A DNA stretch of 64,000 bases from Streptomyces sp. BK208 (GTDB taxonomy: Bacteria > Actinomycetota > Actinomycetes > Streptomycetales > Streptomycetaceae): the NCBI RefSeq assembly GCF_004364245.1, contig NZ_SOAV01000002.1, positions 496,001-560,000 of the forward strand, in the 5' to 3' direction. A model generated the notes under the pieces. It made no database searches, was not told the origin of the DNA, and worked only from the letters and a program-made list of their open reading frames with translations. The first letter of the stretch is position 1. The number at the start of each line of letters is the position of its first letter. Below, piece after piece: positions 28,713 through 37,266 of the stretch. The translations under genes were made by a program, and so were the position numbers.

Positions 28713-29834
28713 GTGTCCGATCCTCGTCGCATGGCTCTTCGATCACACTCCCGCACCGCGAACGCGACCAGTGGCCCGGGTCGCGCCCCGGCTTCCGACG
28801 GCCGCCTCGCGCACCGTCGCGCGTCCGGCTCCCGCTCCCGTTCCCGCCTGCGCTCCCACGCCCGGCACGGCCGCCGGCGCGTACCGCCGGAGGAGCTGCG
28901 CCGCAGGGCGGAGGCGCTGTTCGCCGGGCGCGCGGAGGACGGCGAGCATGCCGAGCATGCCGAGCACGCCGCGCACGACGGGTCGCAGGAGGAGACGGGG
29001 AAGGGCCCGCCGCCGCCCGGCGTCGACGCCACTGCCGGCACCGGCACCGGCACCGGCACCGCCGACCCCTGCTTTGACGGCGCCGGGACGACCTGGCGGC
29101 AGCGGACCGGACAGGCGCTGCGGGAGCGGATGCCGCTGTGGCTGCAGGCCCGGTGCGGGCTGGAGCGCCGCAGCGTGGCCGCGCTCTCGGTGCTGCTCGT
29201 CGTCGCGGCGGTCTTCGCGGTGCAGCACTTCCGGGCCGGTCGCACCCAGCCCGTGGCCGCCCCCGAGGTGGTGCGAGAGGCGGCGGCGTACGGAGCCGGG
29301 GACGCGGCGCCGAAGACCGGGGAGGGCGGCGTCGGGGAGGGCGCCACCACCGGAGCGTCCAGGTCCGGGTCAGCGCCCTCGCCCACGGCGGGGGCCGAGA
29401 TCGTGGTGGACGTCGGCGGCAAGGTCCGCGAGCCCGGCATCCACACCCTCCCCGCCGGTTCACGTGTCGCGGACGCCCTGCGTGCCGCCGGAGGCGTGCG
29501 CCCCGGCACGAAGACCGACGGACTGAACCAGGCCCGCTTCCTGGTGGACGGCGAGCAGGTGATCGTCGGAGCGTCCGCACCCGCGCCCCCGCCGCCCGGA
29601 GCGCAACCCGCACCCGGCGGGCAGGCGGGGGCGGGACCCGCGGCACCGGTCTCCCTCAGCATGGCCACCACCGAGCAGCTCGACACCCTGCCGGGCGTCG
29701 GCCCGGTCCTCGCCCAGCACATCATCGACTACCGCACCCAGCACGGCGGTTTCCGCTCGGTGGACGAACTGCGCGAGGTCAACGGCATCGGCGAGCGCCG
29801 CTTCGCCGACCTGCGGGATCTCGTGCGGCCATGA
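28713..29834 (+). CDS. comEA: ComEA-like DNA-binding membrane protein
   Basis: 373 residues. The N-terminal 70 residues are Arg/Ser/His-rich and basic. A transmembrane helix (about 154-171) follows, then an SLBB domain (about 228-290) and a C-terminal helix-hairpin-helix DNA-binding region (MATTEQLDTLPGVGPVLAQHIIDYR...VNGIGERRFADL). In competent bacteria ComEA captures incoming double-stranded DNA outside the membrane. Streptomyces is not considered naturally competent, so the present role is open. It contains short HAE and GT repeats. The stop overlaps the comEC start (ATGA). An in-frame ATG at 28731 is an alternative start. Confidence 0.88.
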   Translation: MSDPRRMALRSHSRTANATSGPGRAPASDGRLAHRRASGSRSRSRLRSHARHGRRRVPPEELRRRAEALFAGRAEDGEHAEHAEHAAHDGSQEETGKGPPPPGVDATAGTGTGTGTADPCFDGAGTTWRQRTGQALRERMPLWLQARCGLERRSVAALSVLLVVAAVFAVQHFRAGRTQPVAAPEVVREAAAYGAGDAAPKTGEGGVGEGATTGASRSGSAPSPTAGAEIVVDVGGKVREPGIHTLPAGSRVADALRAAGGVRPGTKTDGLNQARFLVDGEQVIVGASAPAPPPPGAQPAPGGQAGAGPAAPVSLSMATTEQLDTLPGVGPVLAQHIIDYRTQHGGFRSVDELREVNGIGERRFADLRDLVRP

Positions 29835-32587
29835 ACACGGACGTGACGCGGACGGCGAGGCCGCACGGGCCGGACGCAACCGCCGGACCATACGCAGCCG
29901 CCGGGCCGGACACCGTCGCCGGGCCCACCACCATCGGGCCGGACGCCGTCGTCGGGCCGGGCGCCGTCGTCGGGCCGGGCGCCGTCGTCGGGCCGGTGCG
30001 GCCACGTGCGAGGCCCGCGCGCGCCGCCGTGCACGTTGCCTCCGGGCATCGGCTGGGCGCGGCCCACCCTCGGCAGGAGGGCCCCGCCGACCTGCGCCTG
30101 GTGCCGCCCGCCCTGGCGGCCTGGGCGACGGCGGCGCTGGTGCTGGACGTGCCGACCGGCTGGGCGGTGGGCGTGGCGATCGGCGCCCTGCTCCTGTCCG
30201 GCGCGCTGCTGCTGGTGTCGTCGCGCGGCCGGGTGCGGGTACCGGTCGCCGCGCTGCTCCTCTGCGTCGCCGCGTCCGCCACCTCCGCCGCACTGCACGG
30301 CGCGGACCTGCGCAGGGGGCCCGTGCCGGAGCTGGCGCGGCGGTACGCCACCGTCACCGCGGAGGTCGAGGTCACCGCCGACCCCCGTCTGACCCGGCCA
30401 CGCGTCCGGGGTGACCGCGCGGTGCCGCCCACGGTGCTGATCGAGGCCGACGTGCGGCGGTTGACCGAGAGCGGCGGGACGGCGGTGACGACCCGGACGC
30501 CGGTCCTCGTCCTCGTGGACGTCGGCGAGGAGGACGAGCGGTCCCGCACCCGGCCCGCACCCTCCCGCTGGCTCGACCTGCTGCCGACCACACGGCTCCG
30601 TGTCACCGCCCGGCTGTCACCCCCGAGGCAGCGCGGCGACCGGATCGCCGCGGTGCTGCGCGTGCGGGCCGGCCGACAGCCGCCGGAGCAGGCCGCGCCG
30701 CCCTCGACGGCGCAACGTCTGGCGGGCCGGTTGCGGGCCGGCCTGCGCGAGGCGACCGAGGACCTGCCTACCGACGCGCGGGCGTTGCTGCCGGGGCTGG
30801 TGGTGGGGGACACCCGGCGCGTCACGCCGGACCTGGAAGAGGCGTTCAGGGAAACCGACCTGACGCACACGCTCGCGGTGTCCGGCGCCAACTTCACCAT
30901 CGTCCTCGCGCTGCTCCTCGGCCCGCCGGGCCTGGCCCAGCGCAGCGAGCGCCGAGGCCTGGCACCCCGGCTCGGCCTGCACCTGCGGACGACCGCGCTG
31001 CTCGGCGGAGTGCTGGCGCTCGCCTTCGTCGTCGTGTGCCGCCCCGACCCGAGCGTGCTGCGGGCGGCGGCCTGCGGCTCCGTCGCCCTGCTCGCCCTGG
31101 CGACCGGACGCCGCAGATCCCTCCTCCCCGCCCTGGCGACGGCGGTCCTGCTGCTGGTCCTGTACGACCCCTGGCTGGCCCGGAGTTACGGTTTCCTGCT
31201 CTCGGTGCTGGCCACGGGGGCGCTGCTCACGCTCGCCCCACGGTGGAGCGCGGGGCTGCGCCGACACCGGGTACCGCCCCGGCTGGCGGAGGCGCTGGCC
31301 GCCGCGGGCGCCGCGCAGGCCCTGTGCGCGCCGGTCGTCGCCGTGCTGTCGGCGCGGGTGAGCCTGGTGGGGGTGCCGTGCAACCTGCTGGCGGAGTTCG
31401 CCGTGGCCCCGGCGACCGTGCTCGGCTTCGCGGCGCTGGCGACGGCGCCGGTGGCGATGGCGCCGGCCAAGGTACTGGCCTGGTGCGGAGGCTGGCCGGC
31501 CGAGTGGATCGCGGGGATCGCCCGCACCGGGGCGGCGCTGCCCGGCGCGGGAGTGGACTGGCCGGGCAGCTGGGCGGGGGCGGCGCTGCTCGCCCTCGTC
31601 ACGGTGGTCGTGCTGCCGGCAGGCAGGCGGCTGGTGCGGCATCCGTGGTGGTGCGGTGTCTGCGCCCTGCTGCTGGTCCTCGTGGTGGTGCAACCGCCGC
31701 CGCTGGCCCGGGTGATCAAGGGGTGGCCCCCACCCGGCTGGCGGATGGTGATGTGCGACGTGGGGCAGGGCGACGCGTTGGTCCTCGCCGCGGGCGAGGG
31801 AGCCGGGGTGGTCGTGGACGCGGGGCCGGACCCCGCCCTGGTCGACCGCTGTCTGCGCACGCTGGGCGTCACCCGCGTCCCTCTCGTGCTGCTGACCCAC
31901 TTCCACGCCGACCACGTGGCGGGGCTCCCCGGGGTGCTGCGGGGCCGCTCGGTGGGGGCGATCGAGACCACCGCCCTCGAAGAGCCCGCCGACCAAGCCG
32001 AGTTCGTCCACCGGCAAGCGACCACCCATCGCGTCCCGCTGCGGCAGGCCGCCGCCGGAGAGCATCGGCGCTCAGGACCGCTGTCCTGGCAGGTGGTCTG
32101 GCCCCCTCCGACTCCTGGGAGCCCGACGAGTCCAACAGGCCCAACGGGCCCAACGGGCCCAACGGGCCCAACGAGTCCAACGGGCCACGCGACGGCCGCG
32201 GCACCGGACACGGAAGGCGGGGCCAACGACGCCAGCGTCACCCTCCTGGTCCGCACGGCGGGCCTGCGTCTGCTCCTCCTCGGGGACCTGGAGCCCCCGG
32301 CCCAGCGAGAGCTGGCCCGCTCCCCGGCGGCAGCGGCCCTGGCCGGCGTAGACGTGCTGAAGGTGGCCCACCACGGCTCCGCCCACCAGGACTTCGCTCT
32401 CCTACGGCAAGTCGCGCCACGTCTGGCGCTCATCAGCTGCGGCGCGGACAACACCTACGGCCACCCGGCGCCGGGCACGGTCGCGGCCTTGCTCGCCCAG
32501 GGCACGACGGTGCGGCGCACGGACCGGGACGGGGCGGTGGCGGTCGCCGGCACGGGCCGGGAGTTGCGGGTGGCGGGGGGTGACTGA
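29831..32587 (+). CDS. comEC: ComEC/Rec2 family DNA-uptake channel protein
   Basis: 918 residues. An N-terminal extension carries about six GPDAVVG-type repeats (residues 12-55). Several transmembrane helices follow, with the Competence domain (about 290-560, LTHTLAVSGANFTIVLALLL). A metallo-beta-lactamase domain (about 635-918) carries HFHADH at 691-696. The beta-lactamase domain is interrupted by a (S/G)PT repeat made of 9-bp units at about 32119-32170. It may act as nuclease and DNA channel with ComEA. Translation is coupled to comEA by ATGA. Confidence 0.88.
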   Translation: MNTDVTRTARPHGPDATAGPYAAAGPDTVAGPTTIGPDAVVGPGAVVGPGAVVGPVRPRARPARAAVHVASGHRLGAAHPRQEGPADLRLVPPALAAWATAALVLDVPTGWAVGVAIGALLLSGALLLVSSRGRVRVPVAALLLCVAASATSAALHGADLRRGPVPELARRYATVTAEVEVTADPRLTRPRVRGDRAVPPTVLIEADVRRLTESGGTAVTTRTPVLVLVDVGEEDERSRTRPAPSRWLDLLPTTRLRVTARLSPPRQRGDRIAAVLRVRAGRQPPEQAAPPSTAQRLAGRLRAGLREATEDLPTDARALLPGLVVGDTRRVTPDLEEAFRETDLTHTLAVSGANFTIVLALLLGPPGLAQRSERRGLAPRLGLHLRTTALLGGVLALAFVVVCRPDPSVLRAAACGSVALLALATGRRRSLLPALATAVLLLVLYDPWLARSYGFLLSVLATGALLTLAPRWSAGLRRHRVPPRLAEALAAAGAAQALCAPVVAVLSARVSLVGVPCNLLAEFAVAPATVLGFAALATAPVAMAPAKVLAWCGGWPAEWIAGIARTGAALPGAGVDWPGSWAGAALLALVTVVVLPAGRRLVRHPWWCGVCALLLVLVVVQPPPLARVIKGWPPPGWRMVMCDVGQGDALVLAAGEGAGVVVDAGPDPALVDRCLRTLGVTRVPLVLLTHFHADHVAGLPGVLRGRSVGAIETTALEEPADQAEFVHRQATTHRVPLRQAAAGEHRRSGPLSWQVVWPPPTPGSPTSPTGPTGPTGPTGPTSPTGHATAAAPDTEGGANDASVTLLVRTAGLRLLLLGDLEPPAQRELARSPAAAALAGVDVLKVAHHGSAHQDFALLRQVAPRLALISCGADNTYGHPAPGTVAALLAQGTTVRRTDRDGAVAVAGTGRELRVAGGD

Positions 32588-32823
32588 GGGAAGAGAGCCG
32601 GACCGGTGGCCAGCCGGATCACGGTCGTTCCGGTGTCTGCTGTGCCGTGGGAGGCGTAGGCGGGCGGGCACCGGGAATTTTCAGTCCAGCACGGAAGGAG
32701 GCGTGGAAGACGACATCGCGCCGCGCCACCGCATGGCCGCGCAAGCGGCCCTGATCGTCGCCGACTTCACGCGACGGGCGCACGACGGGACCCGTCCGCT
32801 CCGATCGGCAGAAGGAGAAACCG

Positions 32824-32922
32824 ATGCCCTCACCCCCCAGGCAGGGTCGCACAGTGCTGCACCGGCTCGGCGAGGAGGACGACCGCCGTCCGTCCCCCCG
32901 GCCTCGGCCGGAGCGTGCGTGA
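32824..32922 (+). CDS. Possible 32-residue peptide coupled to the amidase
   Basis: The best ribosome site of this gap, AGAAGGAG, precedes ATG 32824. The frame encodes MPSPPRQGRTVLHRLGEEDD followed by an Arg/Pro-rich end and stops at 32920-32922 in TGATG, overlapping the amidase start. A second possible start, GTG 32703 with AAGGAG, is in frame with the amidase and would extend it by 73 residues. Small arginine-rich peptide or merely a translational coupler; weak support. Confidence 0.3.
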   Translation: MPSPPRQGRTVLHRLGEEDDRRPSPRPRPERA

Positions 32923-33938
32923 TGGCCACACCCATGAGCGCGGGCGGATTCCTGAAGGCCCTGCGGGACGAGGGCCTGGTCGTCGTCGAGGTCGGCGACT
33001 GGCGGAACCACAACCGCAACCACAAGGGCGCTTGGGGCCCCGTCAACGGCGTGATGATCCATCACACGGTGACCCGGGGCAGTGCCGCCACGGTGGAGAT
33101 CTGCCGCAAGGGCTATGAAAGCCTGCCCGGCCCGCTGTGCCACGGCGTCATCACCAAGGACGGCCGGGTGTACCTGGTCGGCTACGGCCGGGCCAACCAC
33201 GCCGGGCTCGGCGACGACGACGTGCTGCGTGCCGTCGTCGCGGAGCAGGCGCTGCCCCCGGACAACGAGGCCAACACCGACGGCAACCGGCACTTCTACG
33301 GCTTCGAGTGCGAGAACCTCGGTGACGGCGACGACCCGTGGCCGGCCGCACAACTGGACGCCATCGAGCGGGCCGCCGCGGCCGTGTGCCGCCACCACGG
33401 CTGGAGCGGGCGGTCCGTCATCGGCCACCTCGAATGGCAGCCCGGAAAGGTCGACCCGCGCGGCTTCACGATGACCTCGATGCGCGCCCGGGTCGAAGAA
33501 CGCCTCACCCACCCCGCCGGCTGGACGCCCGGCGATGCCGAGGAGGAAGACATGCCGCGAGCGATCAGCCGCTCCGACGACGACGCCCAGCAGATCACGC
33601 CCCGGACGTGGACGACGCTCACCGTCGGCGGGGCGGACTTGCTGACGGGCGCGTCCCACTACCAGGCGACGGCCCATCTCCGGGCGGACGTTCCCGTCGG
33701 CGCCACACTCCAGGGCCGCTTCTATCACCTGCGTCCGGACGGGACCCGATGGACCGGTCCGATCGTCGAACGGGTGGGCACCGAGGGCAGCAGCTTCCCG
33801 GACTTCGGCAACAGCGGGTCGATCGCCGCGAACGAGCGGTTGCGCTTCGAGTGCGTCTACTACCCGGCCGACGCCGCCGACCGGGCCCCGATCACGGTCA
33901 CGAGCGCGAAGGTGCGCGGCCTGTACTGGGAGAGGTGA
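32922..33938 (+). CDS. N-acetylmuramoyl-L-alanine amidase, endolysin-like (PGRP/amidase-2)
   Basis: 338 residues. An amidase-2 domain (about 20-205) contains VMIHHTVTRG with zinc ligand H47 or H48, HGVITKDGRVYLVGYGRANHAGLG, and GHLEWQPGKVDPRGF providing the second His and the Asp. It cleaves the stem peptide from peptidoglycan. The C-terminal 110 residues, beginning after an acidic linker, form a second domain resembling phage-tail or binding modules. No signal peptide is visible, as in phage endolysins. ATG 32922 was chosen for GGAG nine bases upstream. No other phage gene is nearby, so it is likely a domesticated or recently inserted lysin. Confidence 0.82.
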   Translation: MATPMSAGGFLKALRDEGLVVVEVGDWRNHNRNHKGAWGPVNGVMIHHTVTRGSAATVEICRKGYESLPGPLCHGVITKDGRVYLVGYGRANHAGLGDDDVLRAVVAEQALPPDNEANTDGNRHFYGFECENLGDGDDPWPAAQLDAIERAAAAVCRHHGWSGRSVIGHLEWQPGKVDPRGFTMTSMRARVEERLTHPAGWTPGDAEEEDMPRAISRSDDDAQQITPRTWTTLTVGGADLLTGASHYQATAHLRADVPVGATLQGRFYHLRPDGTRWTGPIVERVGTEGSSFPDFGNSGSIAANERLRFECVYYPADAADRAPITVTSAKVRGLYWER

Positions 33939-34060
33939 CCAGGAGTCCGGCCCGGGCCCGTCGGTCCAACCCGTCCCACCCGCCCCCGGCCTGATCCGGC
34001 CGCCCGGGCCGCCTGTGTCCCGGCGGTGAGAATTCGTACCCGGTCCGGCGATACCGCACC

Positions 34061-34141
34061 ACACGGGGCCACTGCCGTGCACTCCCAGCACATGTGACGG
34101 TTTCGCGTGATGTGGCCCCGTGTTGCCTCGAAAGCCACATC
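34061..34141 (+). promoter_or_regulatory. Two mutually exclusive inverted repeats upstream of the YceI gene
   Basis: ACACGGGGCCAC (34061-34072) is perfectly complementary to GTGGCCCCGTGT (34112-34123). GATGTGGC (34109-34116) is perfectly complementary to GCCACATC (34134-34141). The two hairpins share 34112-34116 and cannot form together. This resembles a switch in a 5' leader, but paired operators are an alternative. No U-run terminator follows. Confidence 0.45.
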
Positions 34142-34198
34142 GGTGATCGAATGTTTCTCCGTCAACTGGTTTCTCGTGTAGTGCAGAGGGTGTCTCAA

Positions 34199-35080
34199 AT
34201 GATCGGCCGCTTGCTGGGAAGCCGTACGAAGCGGATGCAACGGACCGGTCCCCTGGCTGCGGTGCACACCCCGCCGGACGCGGGCGTGCTGAGCTGCCGC
34301 GTCCTCGACCCGGTCAACACGCCGGTGCCGAACGCGGAGTTCACGGTGAGCGACACCATGGGACGCAAGGTGGTCGGCGGCGGTACGGACCCCTTCGGGT
34401 CGTTCGTGGCGGCGATGCCCGCGGGGGAGTACCGGCTCGCCGTGTCCGCCGAGGGCTACACCCCCTACCGCGCCTCCGTGACGGTCGTGCCCGACACGCT
34501 GGCCTCGCTCGGTGACGTGACGCTCCAGGTGGCCCAGCCGCCGGAGCTGCCCGCGCCGGGCGACTGGGAGATCGAGCCGGCGCACTCCTCGATCGCGTTC
34601 ACCGCGCGGCACATCGGGCTGGCCCGGATCCACGGCCGGTTCAACTCCTTCGCCGGCGCGGTGCGGATCGCGGACACGATGGAGCAGTCGGCGATGCACG
34701 TGGTGATCGACGCGGCGTCCATCGACACCAACGTGAAGATGCGCGACGACCACCTGCGGTCGGCCGACTTCCTGGACGTGCAGCGGTTCCCGACCCTGGA
34801 GTTCTTCAGCGACCGGTTCACGCACCGGGGCGGCAACCGGTGGGCCGTCACCGGGGCGCTGTCCCTGCACGGAGTGACGCGCACGGTCACCCTGGACACC
34901 GAGTACCTCGGGCTCGGCAACGGCATGGAGGGCGAGACGCGGGCCGCCTGCCGCGCCACCACCGAGCTGCACCGTGACGACTTCACGGTGAGCTGGCAGA
35001 CGATGCTGGCGCGGGGGATCGCGGTGGTCGGCCCCAGCATCCGCATCGACCTCGACGTGCAGACCGTCCCCAAGGGCTGA
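34199..35080 (+). CDS. YceI family protein with N-terminal carboxypeptidase-regulatory-like domain
   Basis: 293 residues. Residues about 20-100 look like a beta-sandwich CarboxypepD_reg-like domain (LSCRVLDPVNTPVPNAEFTV, AGEYRLAVSAEGYTPY). Residues about 112-290 are a YceI lipocalin-like domain (WEIEPAHSSIAFTARHIG, IDAASIDTN, FPTLEFFSD, THRGGNRWAVTGALSLHG), which binds isoprenoid or fatty-acid-like molecules. No signal peptide is obvious. Start choice is uncertain: ATG 34199 has AGAGGG upstream; ATG 34151 would add a basic N-terminal segment. The upstream leader can form two competing hairpins. Confidence 0.8.
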   Translation: MIGRLLGSRTKRMQRTGPLAAVHTPPDAGVLSCRVLDPVNTPVPNAEFTVSDTMGRKVVGGGTDPFGSFVAAMPAGEYRLAVSAEGYTPYRASVTVVPDTLASLGDVTLQVAQPPELPAPGDWEIEPAHSSIAFTARHIGLARIHGRFNSFAGAVRIADTMEQSAMHVVIDAASIDTNVKMRDDHLRSADFLDVQRFPTLEFFSDRFTHRGGNRWAVTGALSLHGVTRTVTLDTEYLGLGNGMEGETRAACRATTELHRDDFTVSWQTMLARGIAVVGPSIRIDLDVQTVPKG

Positions 35081-35142
35081 CCGACACCGGTTCGCACGGG
35101 CTGACCGGCACCGTTCGCACCGGCTGACCGACAATGGCTCCC

Positions 35143-35388
35143 GTGAGCGACGTGAGACATGTGCTGGTACTGCCCGACCGGGACGCCGCGGAGGAGGTGG
35201 CCCAGGCACTCGGGGAGCGGTTCGGGACCGACGAGGAGCCCCGGATCGTCCGGGACGCCCTGGCCGGTGAGGACGACGCCGAGGACGCCCAGTGGCTGGT
35301 CGTCCTGCACGACGAGCGGGAGCGCCTGGAGCCCGTGGAGCTGGACGCGTTCGCGGGGGAGTGGGAGGGCTGGCGCGAGGAGCCCTAG
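35143..35388 (+). CDS. Small acidic hypothetical protein
   Basis: 81 residues from GTG 35143: VSDVRHVLVLPDRDAAEEVA, then acidic segments (GEDDAEDAQWLVVLHDERE) and the C-terminal WEGWREEP. The fold looks like one small alpha/beta domain. GACAAT (35130-35135) ends 7 bases before the GTG, suggesting a leaderless transcript; ATG 35134 is an alternative start. It precedes holA and is probably a conserved Streptomyces protein of unknown function. A 24-bp imperfect direct repeat lies between it and the YceI gene. Confidence 0.65.
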   Translation: MSDVRHVLVLPDRDAAEEVAQALGERFGTDEEPRIVRDALAGEDDAEDAQWLVVLHDERERLEPVELDAFAGEWEGWREEP

Positions 35389-35462
35389 CCGCCCAGCCGC
35401 TCGCCCCGTCCCGTCCCGCCGGCCCGCGTTCGTTGTCGGTGGCGCGTGCGATGCTTGTCGCG

Positions 35463-36452
35463 ATGGCCAGGAAGACTGCGAACGACGACCCTCTCGCCCC
35501 GGTGACCCTTGCCGTGGGCCAGGAGGACCTCCTGCTCGACCGTGCCGTGCAGGAGGTGGTGGCCGCCGCGAAGGCCGCCGACGCCGACACGGACGTACGC
35601 GACCTCACGCCCGACCAGCTGCAGCCCGGCACCCTCGCCGAGCTGACCAGCCCCTCGCTCTTCGCCGAGCGCAAGGTCGTGGTCGTGCGCAACGCGCAGG
35701 ACCTGTCCGCCGACACGGTCAAGGACGTCAAGGCCTACCTCACCGCCCCCGCCGAGGAGATCACCCTCGTCCTGCTGCACGCGGGCGGTGCCAAGGGCAA
35801 GGGCGTCCTCGACGCCGGCCGCAAGGCGGGCGCGCGCGAGGTGGCCTGCCCGAAGATGACCAGGCCCGCCGACCGGCTGGCCTTCGTCCGCTCGGAGTTC
35901 CGCACGGCCGGGCGGTCGGCCACGCCCGAGGCGTGCCAGGCCCTGGTAGACGCGATCGGCAGCGACCTGCGGGAGCTGGCCTCGGCGGTGTCCCAGCTGA
36001 TCGCCGACATCGAGGGGACCATCGACGAGGCGGTCGTCGGGCGGTACTACACCGGACGGGCGGAGGCCTCCAGCTTCACGGTCGCCGACCGGGCGGTCGA
36101 GGGACGCGCGGCGGAGGCCCTGGAGGCGCTGCGCTGGTCGCTGGCGACCGGGGTGGCACCGGTGCTGATCACCAGCGCCCTCGCGCAGGGCGTGCGGGCC
36201 ATCGGCAAGCTGTCCTCCGCCCGCGGTGGGCGCCCCGCCGACCTCGCCCGCGAGCTGGGCATGCCGCCCTGGAAGATCGACCGCGTCCGGCAGCAGATGC
36301 GCGGCTGGACCCCGGACGCCGTCTCCGTCGCCCTGCGCGCGGTGGCCGAGGCGGACGCGGGCGTCAAGGGCGGCGGGGACGACCCCGGGTACGCCCTGGA
36401 GAAGGCCGTGGTGGCCATCGCCCGGGCGGCCCGTTCACGAGGACGGTCGTAG
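35463..36452 (+). CDS. holA: DNA polymerase III subunit delta
   Basis: 329 residues of the HolA family, the clamp-loader subunit that opens the sliding clamp. Typical features are VGQEDLLLDRAVQEVV near the N-terminus, FAERKVVVVRNAQDL, and the C-terminal domain with ARELGMPPWKIDRVRQQMRGW. ATG 35463 is preferred: GATGCT (35450-35455) precedes it by 7 bases, so the transcript may be leaderless. It is convergent with rpsT across a large hairpin. Confidence 0.93.
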   Translation: MARKTANDDPLAPVTLAVGQEDLLLDRAVQEVVAAAKAADADTDVRDLTPDQLQPGTLAELTSPSLFAERKVVVVRNAQDLSADTVKDVKAYLTAPAEEITLVLLHAGGAKGKGVLDAGRKAGAREVACPKMTRPADRLAFVRSEFRTAGRSATPEACQALVDAIGSDLRELASAVSQLIADIEGTIDEAVVGRYYTGRAEASSFTVADRAVEGRAAEALEALRWSLATGVAPVLITSALAQGVRAIGKLSSARGGRPADLARELGMPPWKIDRVRQQMRGWTPDAVSVALRAVAEADAGVKGGGDDPGYALEKAVVAIARAARSRGRS

Positions 36453-36762
36453 GTCCCCACCGGACCTGCCGCCCACCCCGGGCCGCCCGCCCGCTTCCGC
36501 CCGCACCGCCCTGTACCCGCACCGCCTCTGCCTGCCCCGCCGTCCCCCTCACGCCCGGCCTCACGCCCGGCCTCACGCCCGGCACACCGAAGGCCCCGGC
36601 CGCCGTCCTGGGGAAGGACGGCCACCGGGGCCTTCGGATCAAGCTCGCGGATCCATGCCCGCGTGGCGAACGCAGGCCGCGCACGGATCCTGGGTGCCGG
36701 ACGGGAGCGGATGAGAGAGGGCCCGCTCGGAGTCCCTCCGGCGATCAGACCAGATAAGGGGT
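36453..36762. other. Convergent gap between holA and rpsT
   Basis: 310 bp with no gene. It contains three perfect tandem copies of CTCACGCCCGGC at 36548-36583 and then the long hairpin at 36587-36637, followed by sequence without recognised features up to the rpsT stop. Confidence 0.6.
36587..36637. terminator. Long two-tier hairpin between convergent holA and rpsT
   Basis: CCGAAGGCCCCGG (36587-36599) pairs perfectly with CCGGGGCCTTCGG (36625-36637). Inside it, GCCGTCCT (36602-36609) pairs with AGGACGGC (36615-36622). The 21 base pairs in two stacked stems lie between converging genes and should act as a bidirectional terminator. Confidence 0.75.
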
Positions 36763-37029
36763 TCAGCCCTTGAGAGCGCCGACCTTCTGCGCCAGCGCCG
36801 ACTTCTTGTTGGCGGCCTGGTTCTTGTGGATGACGCCCTTGGAGACGGCCTTGTCCAGCTGACGCGAAGCGGCGCGCTGGTACTCGGTGGCCTTCTCGGT
36901 GTCACCCGCGGCAGCGGCCTCACGGGCCTTGCGGATCGCGGTCTTCAGAGAGGACTTGACGGCCTTGTTGCGCAGCCGGGCCTTCTCGTTGGTCTTGTTC
37001 CGCTTGATCTGGGACTTGATGTTCGCCAC
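36763..37029 (-). CDS. rpsT: 30S ribosomal protein S20
   Basis: 88 residues starting [20 protein letters not shown], the standard S20 N-terminus, and highly basic with helix-forming composition. It binds 16S rRNA in the small subunit. The start codon is GTG with AAAGG upstream. A promoter candidate lies at 37132-37161, leaving a leader of about 95 bases, where S20 autoregulation could act (seen in E. coli; not shown here). It is divergent from lepA. Confidence 0.97.
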   Translation of the reverse strand: MANIKSQIKRNKTNEKARLRNKAVKSSLKTAIRKAREAAAAGDTEKATEYQRAASRQLDKAVSKGVIHKNQAANKKSALAQKVGALKG

Positions 37030-37131
37030 GAATGAGCCTTTGCAGGTTCAGGCACGAGGCCGCGAGGGACCCGTGCCGGTGATTTCTTGAAGGAGTGCCT
37101 CCCGCTGAGAGGGCAAGAGACACAGCCACCC

Positions 37132-37161
37132 ACACTACCAGCGGGTCGTCGAGGGTCCCAA
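37132..37161 (-). promoter_or_regulatory. Probable rpsT promoter
   Basis: On the minus strand, TTGGGA (37161-37156) and TAGTGT (37137-37132) are separated by 18 bases, upstream of a leader of about 95 bases that precedes the rpsT GTG start. Confidence 0.45.
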
Positions 37162-37266
37162 ACCCATGCCGGGTCCCCACCCGTGGGACCATGGAGGCTA
37201 CGTATCGCTCCGACCCGAGACCCGAGACCGCAGACCCTGCGGACGCCTCAAGAATCAGGACCCTGC

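Noticed and set aside
32580..32921. N-terminal extension of the amidase by up to 114 residues
   Set aside because: The extension resembles no amidase N-terminus, while ATG 32922 has a good ribosome site and matches related amidases.
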